In this document: positions 23,773-31,766 of the stretch, in pieces
How positions within the stretch are numbered: position 1 is the stretch's first letter
How the letters are laid out: each line of letters opens with the position of its first letter
Source: DATBDN01 sp036269895
GTDB taxonomy: Bacteria; Actinomycetota; Thermoleophilia; Solirubrobacterales; Thermoleophilaceae
DNA: 35,118 nt
Reading direction: 5' to 3'
Assembly (NCBI GenBank): GCA_036269895.1
Contig: DATBDN010000232.1
Span: forward strand, 1-35,118
Made by a program: the position numbers and the translations under genes
The notes under the pieces: generated by a model
The model's database searches: none
Seen by the model: the letters and a program-made list of their open reading frames with translations, nothing else
What the model was told of the DNA's origin: nothing

Positions 23773-26453
23773 CCGGCGTCCTCGCCGCCCGGCTTCTCGC
23801 GCGGCAGCTCGAACCAGACGCACGTCCCTTCCGCGCCGCTCACGCCCCAGTCATCCGCGAACAGGTCGACCAGGTACAGGCCGTAGCCCCCGCCCCGGTC
23901 CGTCTCCGGCAGCTCCGGCACCACGTCCGCGAAGCCCGGGCCTGGATCGCGCGCCTCGAGACGCACCTGACTGCTGGTGAGCGCTATGCGCAGGTCCACG
24001 TGCTCGCCCTGCCGCGCGCCGCCGTGGCGGACCGCGTTCGTCACCACCTCCGACACCAGCAGCTGCAAGTCGTAGAGGCGTTCGGCCGAGACGGCGTCAC
24101 CCAGGAACCGCGCCACAACCGCTCGCGCCAGACCGATCGCCGAGGGGCCACCGCCGACGTCGAACTGCGCCGCGCGCACGAAGTCACGCGGCACCTGCAC
24201 CGCCACGAGCGCCATGTCGTCCTGCGGCTGGAACTGGGCATGCGCGACCGCCGTGTGCTCGATCGCCTCGGCGATTTCAGACGCATGCAGCGCCGGGCTG
24301 AGCTCGCCCAGCAGGTTCGTCAGCCGCTCGTCGCCGAAACGATCGCCGTCGCGGGAGACGTCGGTGACCCCGTCCGTGTAGAGCAGCAGCGTGTCGCCGG
24401 ACTCCAGCCGCAGGTCGTCGTCCACCAGCGGCGGATCGTGCACGAACCCCATCAGCAGCCCCGGCCTGCCGGCCTGTTCGATACGGCCGGATGCTCGTTT
24501 GACGAGTGCGGGCGGATGTCCGCCGAGCGAGAGCTTCACGTCGAGCCCGCCGTCGCGGAGCGTCACGAAAGCGAGTGCAACGCTGCAGAACTCCTGGTCG
24601 CGGCGCCGCTCGAGCAGCGCCTCGTTGAGCGCGTCTAGTGCGGCGCTGGGCGTCGCTGCGTTGGCCGTGGCCGTGCGCAGCGTGTAGCGCGCCAGCGCCG
24701 TGACGGCAGCGGCGGGCGCGCCCTTGCCCGAGACGTCCCCGATGACAACCGCCCACCCGTTCGGGCCGCGGCCGAAAACGTCGTAGAAATCGCCACCCAC
24801 TCGATTGAGCTCGCCGGCCGCGCGGTAGCGGACCGCCACGTCGATGCCGGGGATGCCCGGGATCTCGGTCGGCAGCAGCTCAGCCTGCAGCGTGTCCGCG
24901 ATTCGCGACAGCTCCGTGTAGAGGCGCGCGTTGTCGACGGCCATCGCGGCCCGCCGGGCGAGTTCTTCGGCCAGCACCAGGTCGCTCTCGTCGTAGCTGC
25001 GACCGGACTCCGCCGCGACGATGCTGATCGCCCCGAGCGTGCGGCCGCGGGCGACCATCGGCACGATCATGATCGAGCGCAGTTGCAGCTGGCGGATCAG
25101 GTCCAGGTGTTCCTCGTCGACCGCGGCCCGCTCGACGAGATGCCACGGGATCTCCGGATACAGCTCGGAGCGGGCTGTCCTGATCACGTTCGGCACGCCG
25201 GTGGCGGCGTTCACGTCGGGCGGGTAGCGCTCGCTGATCTCCCGGGCCCACTGAACCTTGGCCGGGTCCACGTGCGCCACCGCGAGGTTGCGGAAGCCGC
25301 CGTCGGGCTCGACGATCTCGACGCCGCACCAGTCGGCCATCTGCGACACGATCAGCCGGGCGACGTTCTGCAAGGTTGTCTCGTAGTCGAGCGACGCATC
25401 CAGGAGCGCGCTCGCCTCGGCCAGGAAGCGTGCGCGCAGCTCGGCCGCCTCGGCTGCCGCGCGCGCCTCACGCTCGCGCTCCAGCGCCTGCGCCAGCTCG
25501 ACCGCGGCGCGCTCCCGCTCGGTGATGTCGGTGACCACGGCGCCCATGCCGATCACCTCGCCGTCGGCGCTGCGCACCGGGTAGTAGCTGGCGTTGAAGA
25601 TCCCGGGGTTGCCTGGATCGCGGGGTGTCGCGACCCGAACCTCGAGGTTCTTCACGGGCTCCCCTGTCTCGACCACGGTGCGAAGCAGGTCGATGACCTC
25701 GGACCCCGCCTCGGGCAACACCTCTTGCACGCTGTGCCCGACGTGGTCGTCCGGCATCCGGCCGTTGATCTCGGCGAGCGCCGCGTTCACCCGCACGTAG
25801 CGGAGGTCGCGGTCGAGGAACGCGAGCCCAACCGGGGCCGTGGCGAACAGCGTGTCGAGCAGCGCCAGCGAACGCTCCGCCTGGTCGTACAGCCGCGCGT
25901 TGTCGATCGCCACCGCGAAGCGCCGCGCCAGGTGCTCCGCGAACGCGAGGTCGGCCCGGCCGTAGTGGCGGTCGTCGCGCCGCGAGATCAGCGTGACAGC
26001 GCCGAGCGTGCGGCCGCGAGCGACGAGCGGCACGATCATGTACGAGCGCACCGCCAAGCGGTCGTAAAGGTCCTGCTCACCGGGCTCCAGTGGCAGCAGT
26101 GGAGCACCGGACGCGTCGCTCATCAGCACCGAGCGGTTCTCGTGGAGGGCGGCCTGCGTGCCCTGCGACTGGTCGGCTCGCTGGCGGTAGCGGCTACGCA
26201 GCTCGATCAGGAACGCCTCGAGCTCAGGCTCGTCCATGCGGCTCGTCATCTGGCGCGTGGTGCCTTCCGGCTCGAGCACGTCGACGCCGCACCAGTCGGC
26301 CACCTCTGGCACGAGGAGATCCGCCACTCGCTGAAGCGTTGCCTCATAGTCCAGCGACCCCGCGAGCACGGCGCTCGCCTCTGCCAGAAAGCGCAGGGCA
26401 GCCTCGGCATCAACTACGGGTCGCTCGTACCCCGCGCTCGTAGCGGTTTCCAT
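23769..26453 (-). CDS. GAF-PAS-GAF-SpoIIE phosphatase-HATPase protein
   Basis: An 894-residue signalling protein with no membrane helix. Order: GAF (about 15-190), PAS (195-315), a short coiled coil, GAF (342-513), SpoIIE/PP2C phosphatase (538-753) and HATPase (765-885). The two GAF domains are related (DWCGV, SLDYE-T, MIVP-VARGRTLGA, AVDNARLY in each). Phosphatase metal residues lie in VGGDFYD, GDVSGKG, LYTDG and QDDMA. The kinase has SEVVTNAVRHGG, RDPGPGF and GGGYGLYLVD. It probably senses ligands or redox state and switches an unlinked STAS/anti-sigma partner. Its stop overlaps a sugar nucleotidyltransferase start, an unusual partner. TACTCT lies nine bases before the ATG. Confidence 0.92.
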   Translation of the reverse strand: METATSAGYERPVVDAEAALRFLAEASAVLAGSLDYEATLQRVADLLVPEVADWCGVDVLEPEGTTRQMTSRMDEPELEAFLIELRSRYRQRADQSQGTQAALHENRSVLMSDASGAPLLPLEPGEQDLYDRLAVRSYMIVPLVARGRTLGAVTLISRRDDRHYGRADLAFAEHLARRFAVAIDNARLYDQAERSLALLDTLFATAPVGLAFLDRDLRYVRVNAALAEINGRMPDDHVGHSVQEVLPEAGSEVIDLLRTVVETGEPVKNLEVRVATPRDPGNPGIFNASYYPVRSADGEVIGMGAVVTDITERERAAVELAQALEREREARAAAEAAELRARFLAEASALLDASLDYETTLQNVARLIVSQMADWCGVEIVEPDGGFRNLAVAHVDPAKVQWAREISERYPPDVNAATGVPNVIRTARSELYPEIPWHLVERAAVDEEHLDLIRQLQLRSIMIVPMVARGRTLGAISIVAAESGRSYDESDLVLAEELARRAAMAVDNARLYTELSRIADTLQAELLPTEIPGIPGIDVAVRYRAAGELNRVGGDFYDVFGRGPNGWAVVIGDVSGKGAPAAAVTALARYTLRTATANAATPSAALDALNEALLERRRDQEFCSVALAFVTLRDGGLDVKLSLGGHPPALVKRASGRIEQAGRPGLLMGFVHDPPLVDDDLRLESGDTLLLYTDGVTDVSRDGDRFGDERLTNLLGELSPALHASEIAEAIEHTAVAHAQFQPQDDMALVAVQVPRDFVRAAQFDVGGGPSAIGLARAVVARFLGDAVSAERLYDLQLLVSEVVTNAVRHGGARQGEHVDLRIALTSSQVRLEARDPGPGFADVVPELPETDRGGGYGLYLVDLFADDWGVSGAEGTCVWFELPREKPGGEDAG

Positions 26454-26455
26454 CT

Positions 26456-26481
26456 GGCCGGGAGAGTACGGACTCCCGGCC
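26456..26481. other. Strong inverted repeat at the start of the 894-residue kinase gene
   Basis: Perfect nine-base arms GGCCGGGAG (26456-26464) and CTCCCGGCC (26473-26481) with an eight-base loop. On the minus strand it follows the DUF4235 gene and ends two bases before the ATG at 26453. The -10-like TACTCT (26463-26468) lies within it. It could end the upstream transcript or act as an operator. Confidence 0.5.
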
Positions 26482-26495
26482 GCGGCTTGAAGGGT

Positions 26496-26771
26496 CTACG
26501 CCTGTTCTGGTGCTTCCTCGCCCGGCCAGCTGCCGGTGAGGTTGTAGAAGCCCTTCCGGGCGCTGTGGTCCACGAGGCCGCGAACCGCTCGGAAGATCGC
26601 GCCCTCGATCAGGAGCGCGAGGACGAGCTTCACGATCGAGATCTCCCGGTGCTCGGCCTCGGGCGCTTCCTCCTCGTCGAACAGCCGCCAGAGGCCGTCG
26701 AAGACCTTCTCCGCCACCTTGCCGGCAATCAGCCCGGTGATGATCGAGAACGGCAGGAACAGCAGTTTCAT
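26496..26771 (-). CDS. DUF4235 family membrane protein
   Basis: A 91-residue protein with an N-terminal membrane segment (LLFLPFSIITGLIAGKVAEK), an acidic loop (FDEEEAPEAEHREI) and a second hydrophobic segment (IVKLVLALLIEGAIFRAVRG), as in DUF4235 proteins of Actinobacteria. Function unknown. The ATG follows the BrkB stop directly (TAGATG) with AAGGAGGG upstream, so the two are translated together. The pair is probably driven by the GGGTAC promoter of the BrkB gene. Confidence 0.85.
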   Translation of the reverse strand: MKLLFLPFSIITGLIAGKVAEKVFDGLWRLFDEEEAPEAEHREISIVKLVLALLIEGAIFRAVRGLVDHSARKGFYNLTGSWPGEEAPEQA

Positions 26772-27728
26772 CTAGCCCTCCTTCGGGACTGCGCGCGGCG
26801 GGAGCTGGAGCTCGCGCTCCGCCGGCAGTCCGGCGGCCAGCTCACGCTGACGCTCCAGCTCGGCATTCATCTCCTGGCCGAGAAGCACGGCGATGTTCGA
26901 GATCCACAGCCACATCAAGAAGACAATCACGCCGCCGAAGCTGCCGTATGTCTTGTTGTTCGGGAAGAACTTCACGTACAGCGCGAACGCCGCCGAGGCC
27001 ACGATCCAGATGATCACAGCGAGCACACCGCCGGGCGTGATCCACTTGAAGCCGGGGTGCTTCACGTTCGGCGAGGCGTAGTAGAGCAGCGAGAAGATGA
27101 AGCTGATCACCACCAGGATGATCGGCCATTTGACAACGTCGAAGACGGTCTGCGCCGTGCCTCCGAGGCCCACCGCCTGACCCACCTTCTGCGTGACCGG
27201 ACCGGTCACGACGATCGCCGCCGCACACAGGGCGATCAGTACCAGCATGAAGAGCGTGACGAGCATCTGCAGCGGGCGCAGCCTGTAGAAGGGACGCCCC
27301 TCGGGGGTCTCGTAGATCGCGTTCGACGCACGCATGAACGCGCCGACGTAGCCCGAAGCCGACCACAGCGCCAGCGCCAATCCGACGATCAACGCGATGC
27401 CGGCGGCGCTCTTGTGCGACGAGATCTCGGTGATCGCATTGAGCACGATCTGTTTCGCCTGGCCGGCGGCCGGAATCGACTGGATGTTCGACTTGAGGCC
27501 GTTGATGGTCGATTGCCCGAGCAGCCCGACGATCGACACAAGCGCGATCAGCGCCGGGAACAGCGCCAGCACGCCGTAGTACGTCAAGGCGGCAGCCCAG
27601 TCGGTCAGGTTGTCCTCGCGGAACTCCTTGACCGTCCGCTTGAGGACCGAGCCCCAGCCGCGCCCCTGGACATCGGTCGGGGTCTCGGGGGCATCTCCGT
27701 TGCCATTTGGGTTGTTTCGTCTGGCCAT
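26772..27728 (-). CDS. YihY/virulence factor BrkB family membrane protein
   Basis: A 318-residue protein with a hydrophilic N-terminus, then six hydrophobic helices. Family marks are LTDWAAALTYYGVLALFPAL in the first helix, ALWSASGYVGAFMRASNAIY, and the last helix WLWISNIAVLLGQEMNAE. Older databases call this family ribonuclease BN, which is wrong for most members; it is an integral membrane protein of uncertain role. The charged C-terminus is cytoplasmic. The start is fixed by GGGTAC exactly nine bases upstream of the ATG and the absence of a Shine-Dalgarno. The promoter lies in the 17-base gap after the HAD gene. Confidence 0.92.
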   Translation of the reverse strand: MARRNNPNGNGDAPETPTDVQGRGWGSVLKRTVKEFREDNLTDWAAALTYYGVLALFPALIALVSIVGLLGQSTINGLKSNIQSIPAAGQAKQIVLNAITEISSHKSAAGIALIVGLALALWSASGYVGAFMRASNAIYETPEGRPFYRLRPLQMLVTLFMLVLIALCAAAIVVTGPVTQKVGQAVGLGGTAQTVFDVVKWPIILVVISFIFSLLYYASPNVKHPGFKWITPGGVLAVIIWIVASAAFALYVKFFPNNKTYGSFGGVIVFLMWLWISNIAVLLGQEMNAELERQRELAAGLPAERELQLPPRAVPKEG

Positions 27729-27737
27729 TGACTGCGG

Positions 27738-27743
27738 GTACCC
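27738..27743 (-). promoter_or_regulatory. Stress-sigma-like -10 box, leaderless
   Basis: Minus-strand GGGTAC, nine bases before the ATG at 27728. GCAT at 27763-27760 could be a weak -35, inside the end of the HAD gene. It probably drives brkB and the DUF4235 gene. Confidence 0.6.
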
Positions 27744-27745
27744 GT

Positions 27746-28450
27746 TCAGGTCTTGGGTAATGCGTCAAGCGCCCCACCCAGATGGGTCAAGCGCTCGATG
27801 AAGACGTGCGCGCCGGCGAGATCGTCGCGGCTGAAATGGCCCAGGAGGGCAGCGGCGATCGCTCCATCCGCGAGCGCGCAGGCCACGTCGCCCGGCGCGT
27901 CGCCGATCACGACCGTTTGCTCGCGCGGCCAGCCGCCGGCGCGCTCACGTGCCACCGGGACGAGCTCGCGCCGGTCCTCCGCATCCGAGCCGAACGCACC
28001 CTGGCCACGCGCGAACCACCGCCCCAGCCCGGCCGCGGCCAGTTTGTGGTGGGCGACCGCCTCGATGTTGCCGGTCAGAAGCGCCGACACGTGTCCGGCG
28101 TCGGCGGCCCATTGCAGGGCCTGCTCCGCCCCGTCCATCGCGCCGCCCCGCAGCCGCGTGAGGTCGGCCGCGCGGTACAGCTCCCACACCCGCCCGATCC
28201 ACTCTGGCCGCCGCTCGTCGAGGGCGGCGCCGTCGACGCCGGCCAGCGCCAGCACCTCGCGCGCGATCCGCTGATCGGTCTTGCCCCACGGCCCCACGCG
28301 TGACACCGCGTCATCGGGCAGATCCACCCCGTAGACATCCCGCAGCGCCTGCACTAGCGCCGCGGCGTGCTCACGGGCACCGCCGTAGCGCAGGAGCGTC
28401 CCGTCGATGTCGAATAGCAGCAGCAATCGTTCGTCGTTCACATCGGTCAT
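27746..28450 (-). CDS. HAD superfamily hydrolase
   Basis: A 234-residue phosphatase-like protein. Motif I is LLLLFDIDGTLLRYGG with both Asp, motif II is ALLTGN, a Lys/Arg region follows, and motif IV is VVIGDAPGDVACALADG. A helical cap domain lies between motifs I and II (about residues 20-95), as in phosphoglycolate phosphatase-type enzymes. Substrate unknown. The ATG at 28450 is chosen because motif I follows closely; the longer open frame upstream is antisense to the dioxygenase gene. The start is only nine bases from the divergent start at 28460. Confidence 0.88.
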   Translation of the reverse strand: MTDVNDERLLLLFDIDGTLLRYGGAREHAAALVQALRDVYGVDLPDDAVSRVGPWGKTDQRIAREVLALAGVDGAALDERRPEWIGRVWELYRAADLTRLRGGAMDGAEQALQWAADAGHVSALLTGNIEAVAHHKLAAAGLGRWFARGQGAFGSDAEDRRELVPVARERAGGWPREQTVVIGDAPGDVACALADGAIAAALLGHFSRDDLAGAHVFIERLTHLGGALDALPKT

Positions 28451-28459
28451 GCTCGCCAA

Positions 28460-29836
28460 ATGATCTTCCGTCAGGTCACACATGACGATCTCGGGTGCGC
28501 CTCGTACCTGATCGGCGACGAAAAAGCCGGTGTCGCCGCGGTCGTCGACCCCCGCTTCGACATCGACGAGTACCTCGAGCTGGCGCGCTACCTGAACGTG
28601 CGCATCGAGCACATCCTCGAGACCCACAACCACGCCGACCACCTGTCCGGCCATGGGCGCCTGGCCGCGGCGACGGGCGCCACCATCCATGTCCACCGCG
28701 ACGCCACCCCCGACTACGAGCACGACCCGATCGACGACGGCTGGGTCCTGGAGCTCGGCTCGGTGCGTGTCAGAGCACTTCACACGCCGGGGCACCGCCC
28801 TGAGCACACCGCCTTCGCGCTGGCGGACACCCGGCGCGGCGACGACGAGCCGTGGGCGGTGCTCACAGGCGACACGCTGTTCGTCGGCGACATCGCGCGG
28901 CCCGACCTGGCAGTGGAGAAGCGCGAAGGGGCCCGCGACATCTTCCAGTCGCTGCACGAGCAGCTCCTGTCGCTGCCCGGCGAGACCGAGATCTGGCCGG
29001 GCCATCTGGGCGGCTCGCTCTGCGGAGGGCCCGGCATGGACATGAAGGTGTCGTCGACGATCGGCTTCGAGCGCCGCCACAACGACCTGCTGTCGATCGA
29101 CGACGAGACGGCCTTCGTCGACCAGGTCACGGCCGGCCTGCCGCCCCAGCCGCCGAACTTCGAGCGCGTAGTGGCGCTGAACCGCGGGCCGCTCGTGACC
29201 AACGGGCCGCAGCTGCTGCCGTTGGCCCCGTTACAGGTGGAGCGGGCTCGCGACGAAGGCGCGCTGCTGGTGGACGTCCGCACGCCGTTCCAGTTCGACG
29301 ACGCGCACGTCCCCGGCGCAATCTGCATTCCGATCGTCGAGGCCGGCTTCGGCACGAAGCTCGCATGGGTGGTGGACCATGACCAGGACATCATCCTGAT
29401 CGGGCGCGACGACGACGACGCCGAGCACGCGGCCGCACTCGCCACGGCGATCGGCCTGCGCAACATCGGCGGCTACCTGCACGGCGGCATGACGTCGTGG
29501 CGCGTCGAGCACAAGGAGGTCGAGTCGATCGAGCGCATCGACGTCGACGGCCTGCACGCGCGCCGCGACGAGGTCCAGATCCTCGACGTGCGCGAGCAGT
29601 CCGAGTGGGACGAGGTGCGCATCCCGGACTCGCTCCACATCCCCTACCACGACATCCACGAGGTCCCTGCAGAGCTCGACGGCCGGCCGGTCGCTGTCAT
29701 CTGCGCCTCTGGGCGCCGCAGCGTCGTCGCCGCCAGCCTTCTGCAGCGCCTCGGCCGCAAGGATGTGATCCACGTCGTGGAGGGCGGCGTCCAGACCTGG
29801 GCGCGGAAGGGCTACGAGGCCAGTCGCGCGACGTAG
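28460..29836 (+). CDS. Persulfide dioxygenase-rhodanese fusion (MBL fold)
   Basis: A 458-residue cytoplasmic protein. Residues 1-250 are a metallo-beta-lactamase fold of the ETHE1/persulfide dioxygenase type, with THNHADHLSG (His56, His58, Asp60, His61), HTPGH (His112), TGDTLFVGD (Asp138) and WPGHLGG (His182). Rhodanese domain 1 (about 258-352) has IGRDDDDAEH where the catalytic Cys loop should be, so it is probably inactive. Rhodanese domain 2 (about 356-455) has the full loop ICASGRRS with Cys415. It should oxidise glutathione- or other thiol-persulfide to sulfite and move sulfane sulfur. It is divergent from the HAD gene with a nine-base gap, so its promoter must lie inside that gene. Confidence 0.93.
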   Translation: MIFRQVTHDDLGCASYLIGDEKAGVAAVVDPRFDIDEYLELARYLNVRIEHILETHNHADHLSGHGRLAAATGATIHVHRDATPDYEHDPIDDGWVLELGSVRVRALHTPGHRPEHTAFALADTRRGDDEPWAVLTGDTLFVGDIARPDLAVEKREGARDIFQSLHEQLLSLPGETEIWPGHLGGSLCGGPGMDMKVSSTIGFERRHNDLLSIDDETAFVDQVTAGLPPQPPNFERVVALNRGPLVTNGPQLLPLAPLQVERARDEGALLVDVRTPFQFDDAHVPGAICIPIVEAGFGTKLAWVVDHDQDIILIGRDDDDAEHAAALATAIGLRNIGGYLHGGMTSWRVEHKEVESIERIDVDGLHARRDEVQILDVREQSEWDEVRIPDSLHIPYHDIHEVPAELDGRPVAVICASGRRSVVAASLLQRLGRKDVIHVVEGGVQTWARKGYEASRAT

Positions 29837-30594
29837 GCGCGCTGGTCGGGGTCGAACCACGGCGGCTCGCCGGCGTGCGCGTTCTCCGTCGGGCGCCCCG
29901 GCCGGGACGTCGCCGGAATCGCGCAGGTGCAGCGCGGGTCGCTGAGCACCCACTTGAGCAGCGCCTGAGCCCAGGTCTCGACCCCGAGCGCGGCCAGGTC
30001 GGCGGCGCCAGGCGGCCGGCGCGTGAGCGCGCCCTGCGCAAACGGTCGCATCACCAGCACCCCGGCCCCAAGCTCCTCGGCGAGCGGCAGGATCTCGCGT
30101 TCCGCCTCGCGCTCGCCCGGGTTGTAGGGCACCTGGACCGCGTCCACGCGGCCGCTGCGCATCAGCGCGGCGAGCTCGCGGAAGCGGCCGGGGCTGTAGT
30201 GGGTGGCGCCGACGAGCTGCACGCGGCCCTGGTCGCGCAGCTCCTCGGCGAGCGCCAGCTGCGTCTCGACTGCGAGGAGGTTGTGGACCTGGTAGAGGTC
30301 GACGCGGCCGCCGAACCAGCCGAGCGCCCGCTCGGCCTGTGCCCTCCCCTCCTCACGCGAGTCGGCCCAGATCTTGGTCGCCACGAATGTCTCGTCGCGG
30401 CGGGGACCCAGTCCCTGGGCGAGCACACGCTCCGCGCGGCCGTACATCGGCGAGCTGTCGAACAGCGTTGTGCCGGCGTCCAACGCCTCCGTGACGATGT
30501 CTTCACGGGACTCGCCGACATCGAATGTCCGCCACGTCCCCATGCCGACGCACGGAACCTCGACGCCCCGCCCGAGGCGTCGTAGCTCGGGCAT
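29812..30594 (-). CDS. Aldo/keto reductase
   Basis: A 260-residue (beta/alpha)8 NADPH-dependent oxidoreductase. The catalytic tetrad is visible: Asp and Tyr in LFDSSPMYG, Lys in FVATKIW and His in LYQVHN. The N-terminus CVGMGTWRTFDV and the late segment ALLKWVLSDPRCTCAIPAT fit the family. Substrate unknown. The ATG overlaps the RNase D stop (ATGA). The 3' end overlaps the end of the convergent dioxygenase gene by 25 bases. Confidence 0.9.
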   Translation of the reverse strand: MPELRRLGRGVEVPCVGMGTWRTFDVGESREDIVTEALDAGTTLFDSSPMYGRAERVLAQGLGPRRDETFVATKIWADSREEGRAQAERALGWFGGRVDLYQVHNLLAVETQLALAEELRDQGRVQLVGATHYSPGRFRELAALMRSGRVDAVQVPYNPGEREAEREILPLAEELGAGVLVMRPFAQGALTRRPPGAADLAALGVETWAQALLKWVLSDPRCTCAIPATSRPGRPTENAHAGEPPWFDPDQRAYVARLAS

Positions 30595-31730
30595 CAGTCG
30601 CCGGGCTCGACCATCAGGCGGCGGTCGCGCACCCGTACGACGCAGTGGCCGCTCAGCAGCTTCACGAGCTCATTGCCGACCAGCTCGCGGCGCCAGCCGT
30701 GAAGCGTGCGCACCTCGGCCTCGCCGTTGTTGCGCCGCAGGGCGCCAACGACAGCGGCGATGTCCGACTGCGTCGAGACCAGGTCGACCGCAACCTTCGC
30801 CTCGAGCGCGCGCTGGCGCACGAGCGCCTGGCCCAGCGCGATGAGCGGCGCATCGCCCTGGTCACCCGCCTCGATGTCCGGCAGGTCGGGCGCCTCCGGC
30901 GCCTCGCGCCCGCGTGCCACCGCCGCCAGCAGGTCGCGCTGCCAGCGCTGAAACGTCTGCGCCGGCATTCCGCGGATCTCCTCCAGCGCCCGCCGGCCTT
31001 CCGGCTGCCGGCGCGCGGCCTCCACCAGCACGTGGTCGGGCAGGACCGACGACGCCGGCCGGTCGACCTCGCGCGCGAGCTGCTGACGCCACTCGACCAG
31101 CGTCAGCGCTACTGCGCGCTGGCGCTTGCTCAGCCGGCGCACGCGCGGCAGGCGCGCGAACTGCTCCGCGGGCGAGCGCTCGTCGCTGGCGGCTTCGAGC
31201 GCCCGGCACTCCTCCTGGGCCCACTCCAGCCTTCCGCTCTCGCGCAGGCGCTGCTGCAGGGCGTCGGTCATCGGCAGCAGATGCTCGACGTCGGCCCGCG
31301 CGTACTCGATCTGCTCCGGGGTCAGCGGCCGCCGGTCCCAGCGGCTGAAGCCCTCGGCGCCCTGCGCAGACACCCCGAGCAGCGAGCGGACGAGCGAGTC
31401 GTAACCACTCTGGGCGCCGTAGCCGGCGAAGCCGGCAGCCACCTGCGTGTCGAAGATGTTGCGCACCTCCGTGTTCCAGCTGCGCTTGAGCAGCGCCACG
31501 TCCTGCCGGCCCGCGTGCATGACGACTTCGATCGACGGGTCGGCCAGCACCTCCGCCAGCGGCGACGCGTCGAGGTCGGCCAAGGGGTCGAGGATCTCGA
31601 TGCGATCCCCGACGACGATCTGGACCAGGCAGAGGAGCGGGCGGTAGCGCCGCTCGGAGACGAACTCGGTGTCCAGGCCAAGGCGACGGTTCGCCCGCGC
31701 CTGGTCCGCGAGCTCGGCGACGATGTTCAT
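30594..31730 (-). CDS. rnd: Ribonuclease D (DEDDy 3'-5' exonuclease with HRDC)
   Basis: A protein of 378 residues. The exonuclease domain has GLDTEFVSERRYRPLLCLVQ (first Asp and Glu), VMHAGRQDVALL (second Asp) and YARADVEHLLPM (Tyr and last Asp). One HRDC domain follows (about residues 205-285), and the C-terminus resembles the second HRDC of E. coli RNase D. It trims 3' ends of tRNA and other RNAs. I use the ATG at 31730 (MNIVAELADQ), because GGGTAT lies ten bases upstream and would otherwise be inside the gene; GTG 31754 is the alternative (386 residues). It lies downstream of the EamA gene and is coupled to the aldo/keto reductase. Confidence 0.9.
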   Translation of the reverse strand: MNIVAELADQARANRRLGLDTEFVSERRYRPLLCLVQIVVGDRIEILDPLADLDASPLAEVLADPSIEVVMHAGRQDVALLKRSWNTEVRNIFDTQVAAGFAGYGAQSGYDSLVRSLLGVSAQGAEGFSRWDRRPLTPEQIEYARADVEHLLPMTDALQQRLRESGRLEWAQEECRALEAASDERSPAEQFARLPRVRRLSKRQRAVALTLVEWRQQLAREVDRPASSVLPDHVLVEAARRQPEGRRALEEIRGMPAQTFQRWQRDLLAAVARGREAPEAPDLPDIEAGDQGDAPLIALGQALVRQRALEAKVAVDLVSTQSDIAAVVGALRRNNGEAEVRTLHGWRRELVGNELVKLLSGHCVVRVRDRRLMVEPGD

Positions 31731-31740
31731 CCCTGGCGTC

Positions 31741-31746
31741 ATACCC
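31741..31746 (-). promoter_or_regulatory. Stress-sigma-like -10 box before RNase D
   Basis: Minus-strand GGGTAT lies ten bases before the ATG at 31730. This is one base longer than in the four closest matches, so it is the weakest of the set. If used, it yields a leaderless rnd mRNA. Confidence 0.35.
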
Positions 31747-31766
31747 ACCCTCACGACGATTCCACC

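Noticed and set aside
28768..28782. GTCAGAGCACTT, matching part of the interspersed repeat
   Set aside because: It encodes the conserved RALHTPGH segment of the dioxygenase and lacks the palindromic ends, so the match is coincidental.
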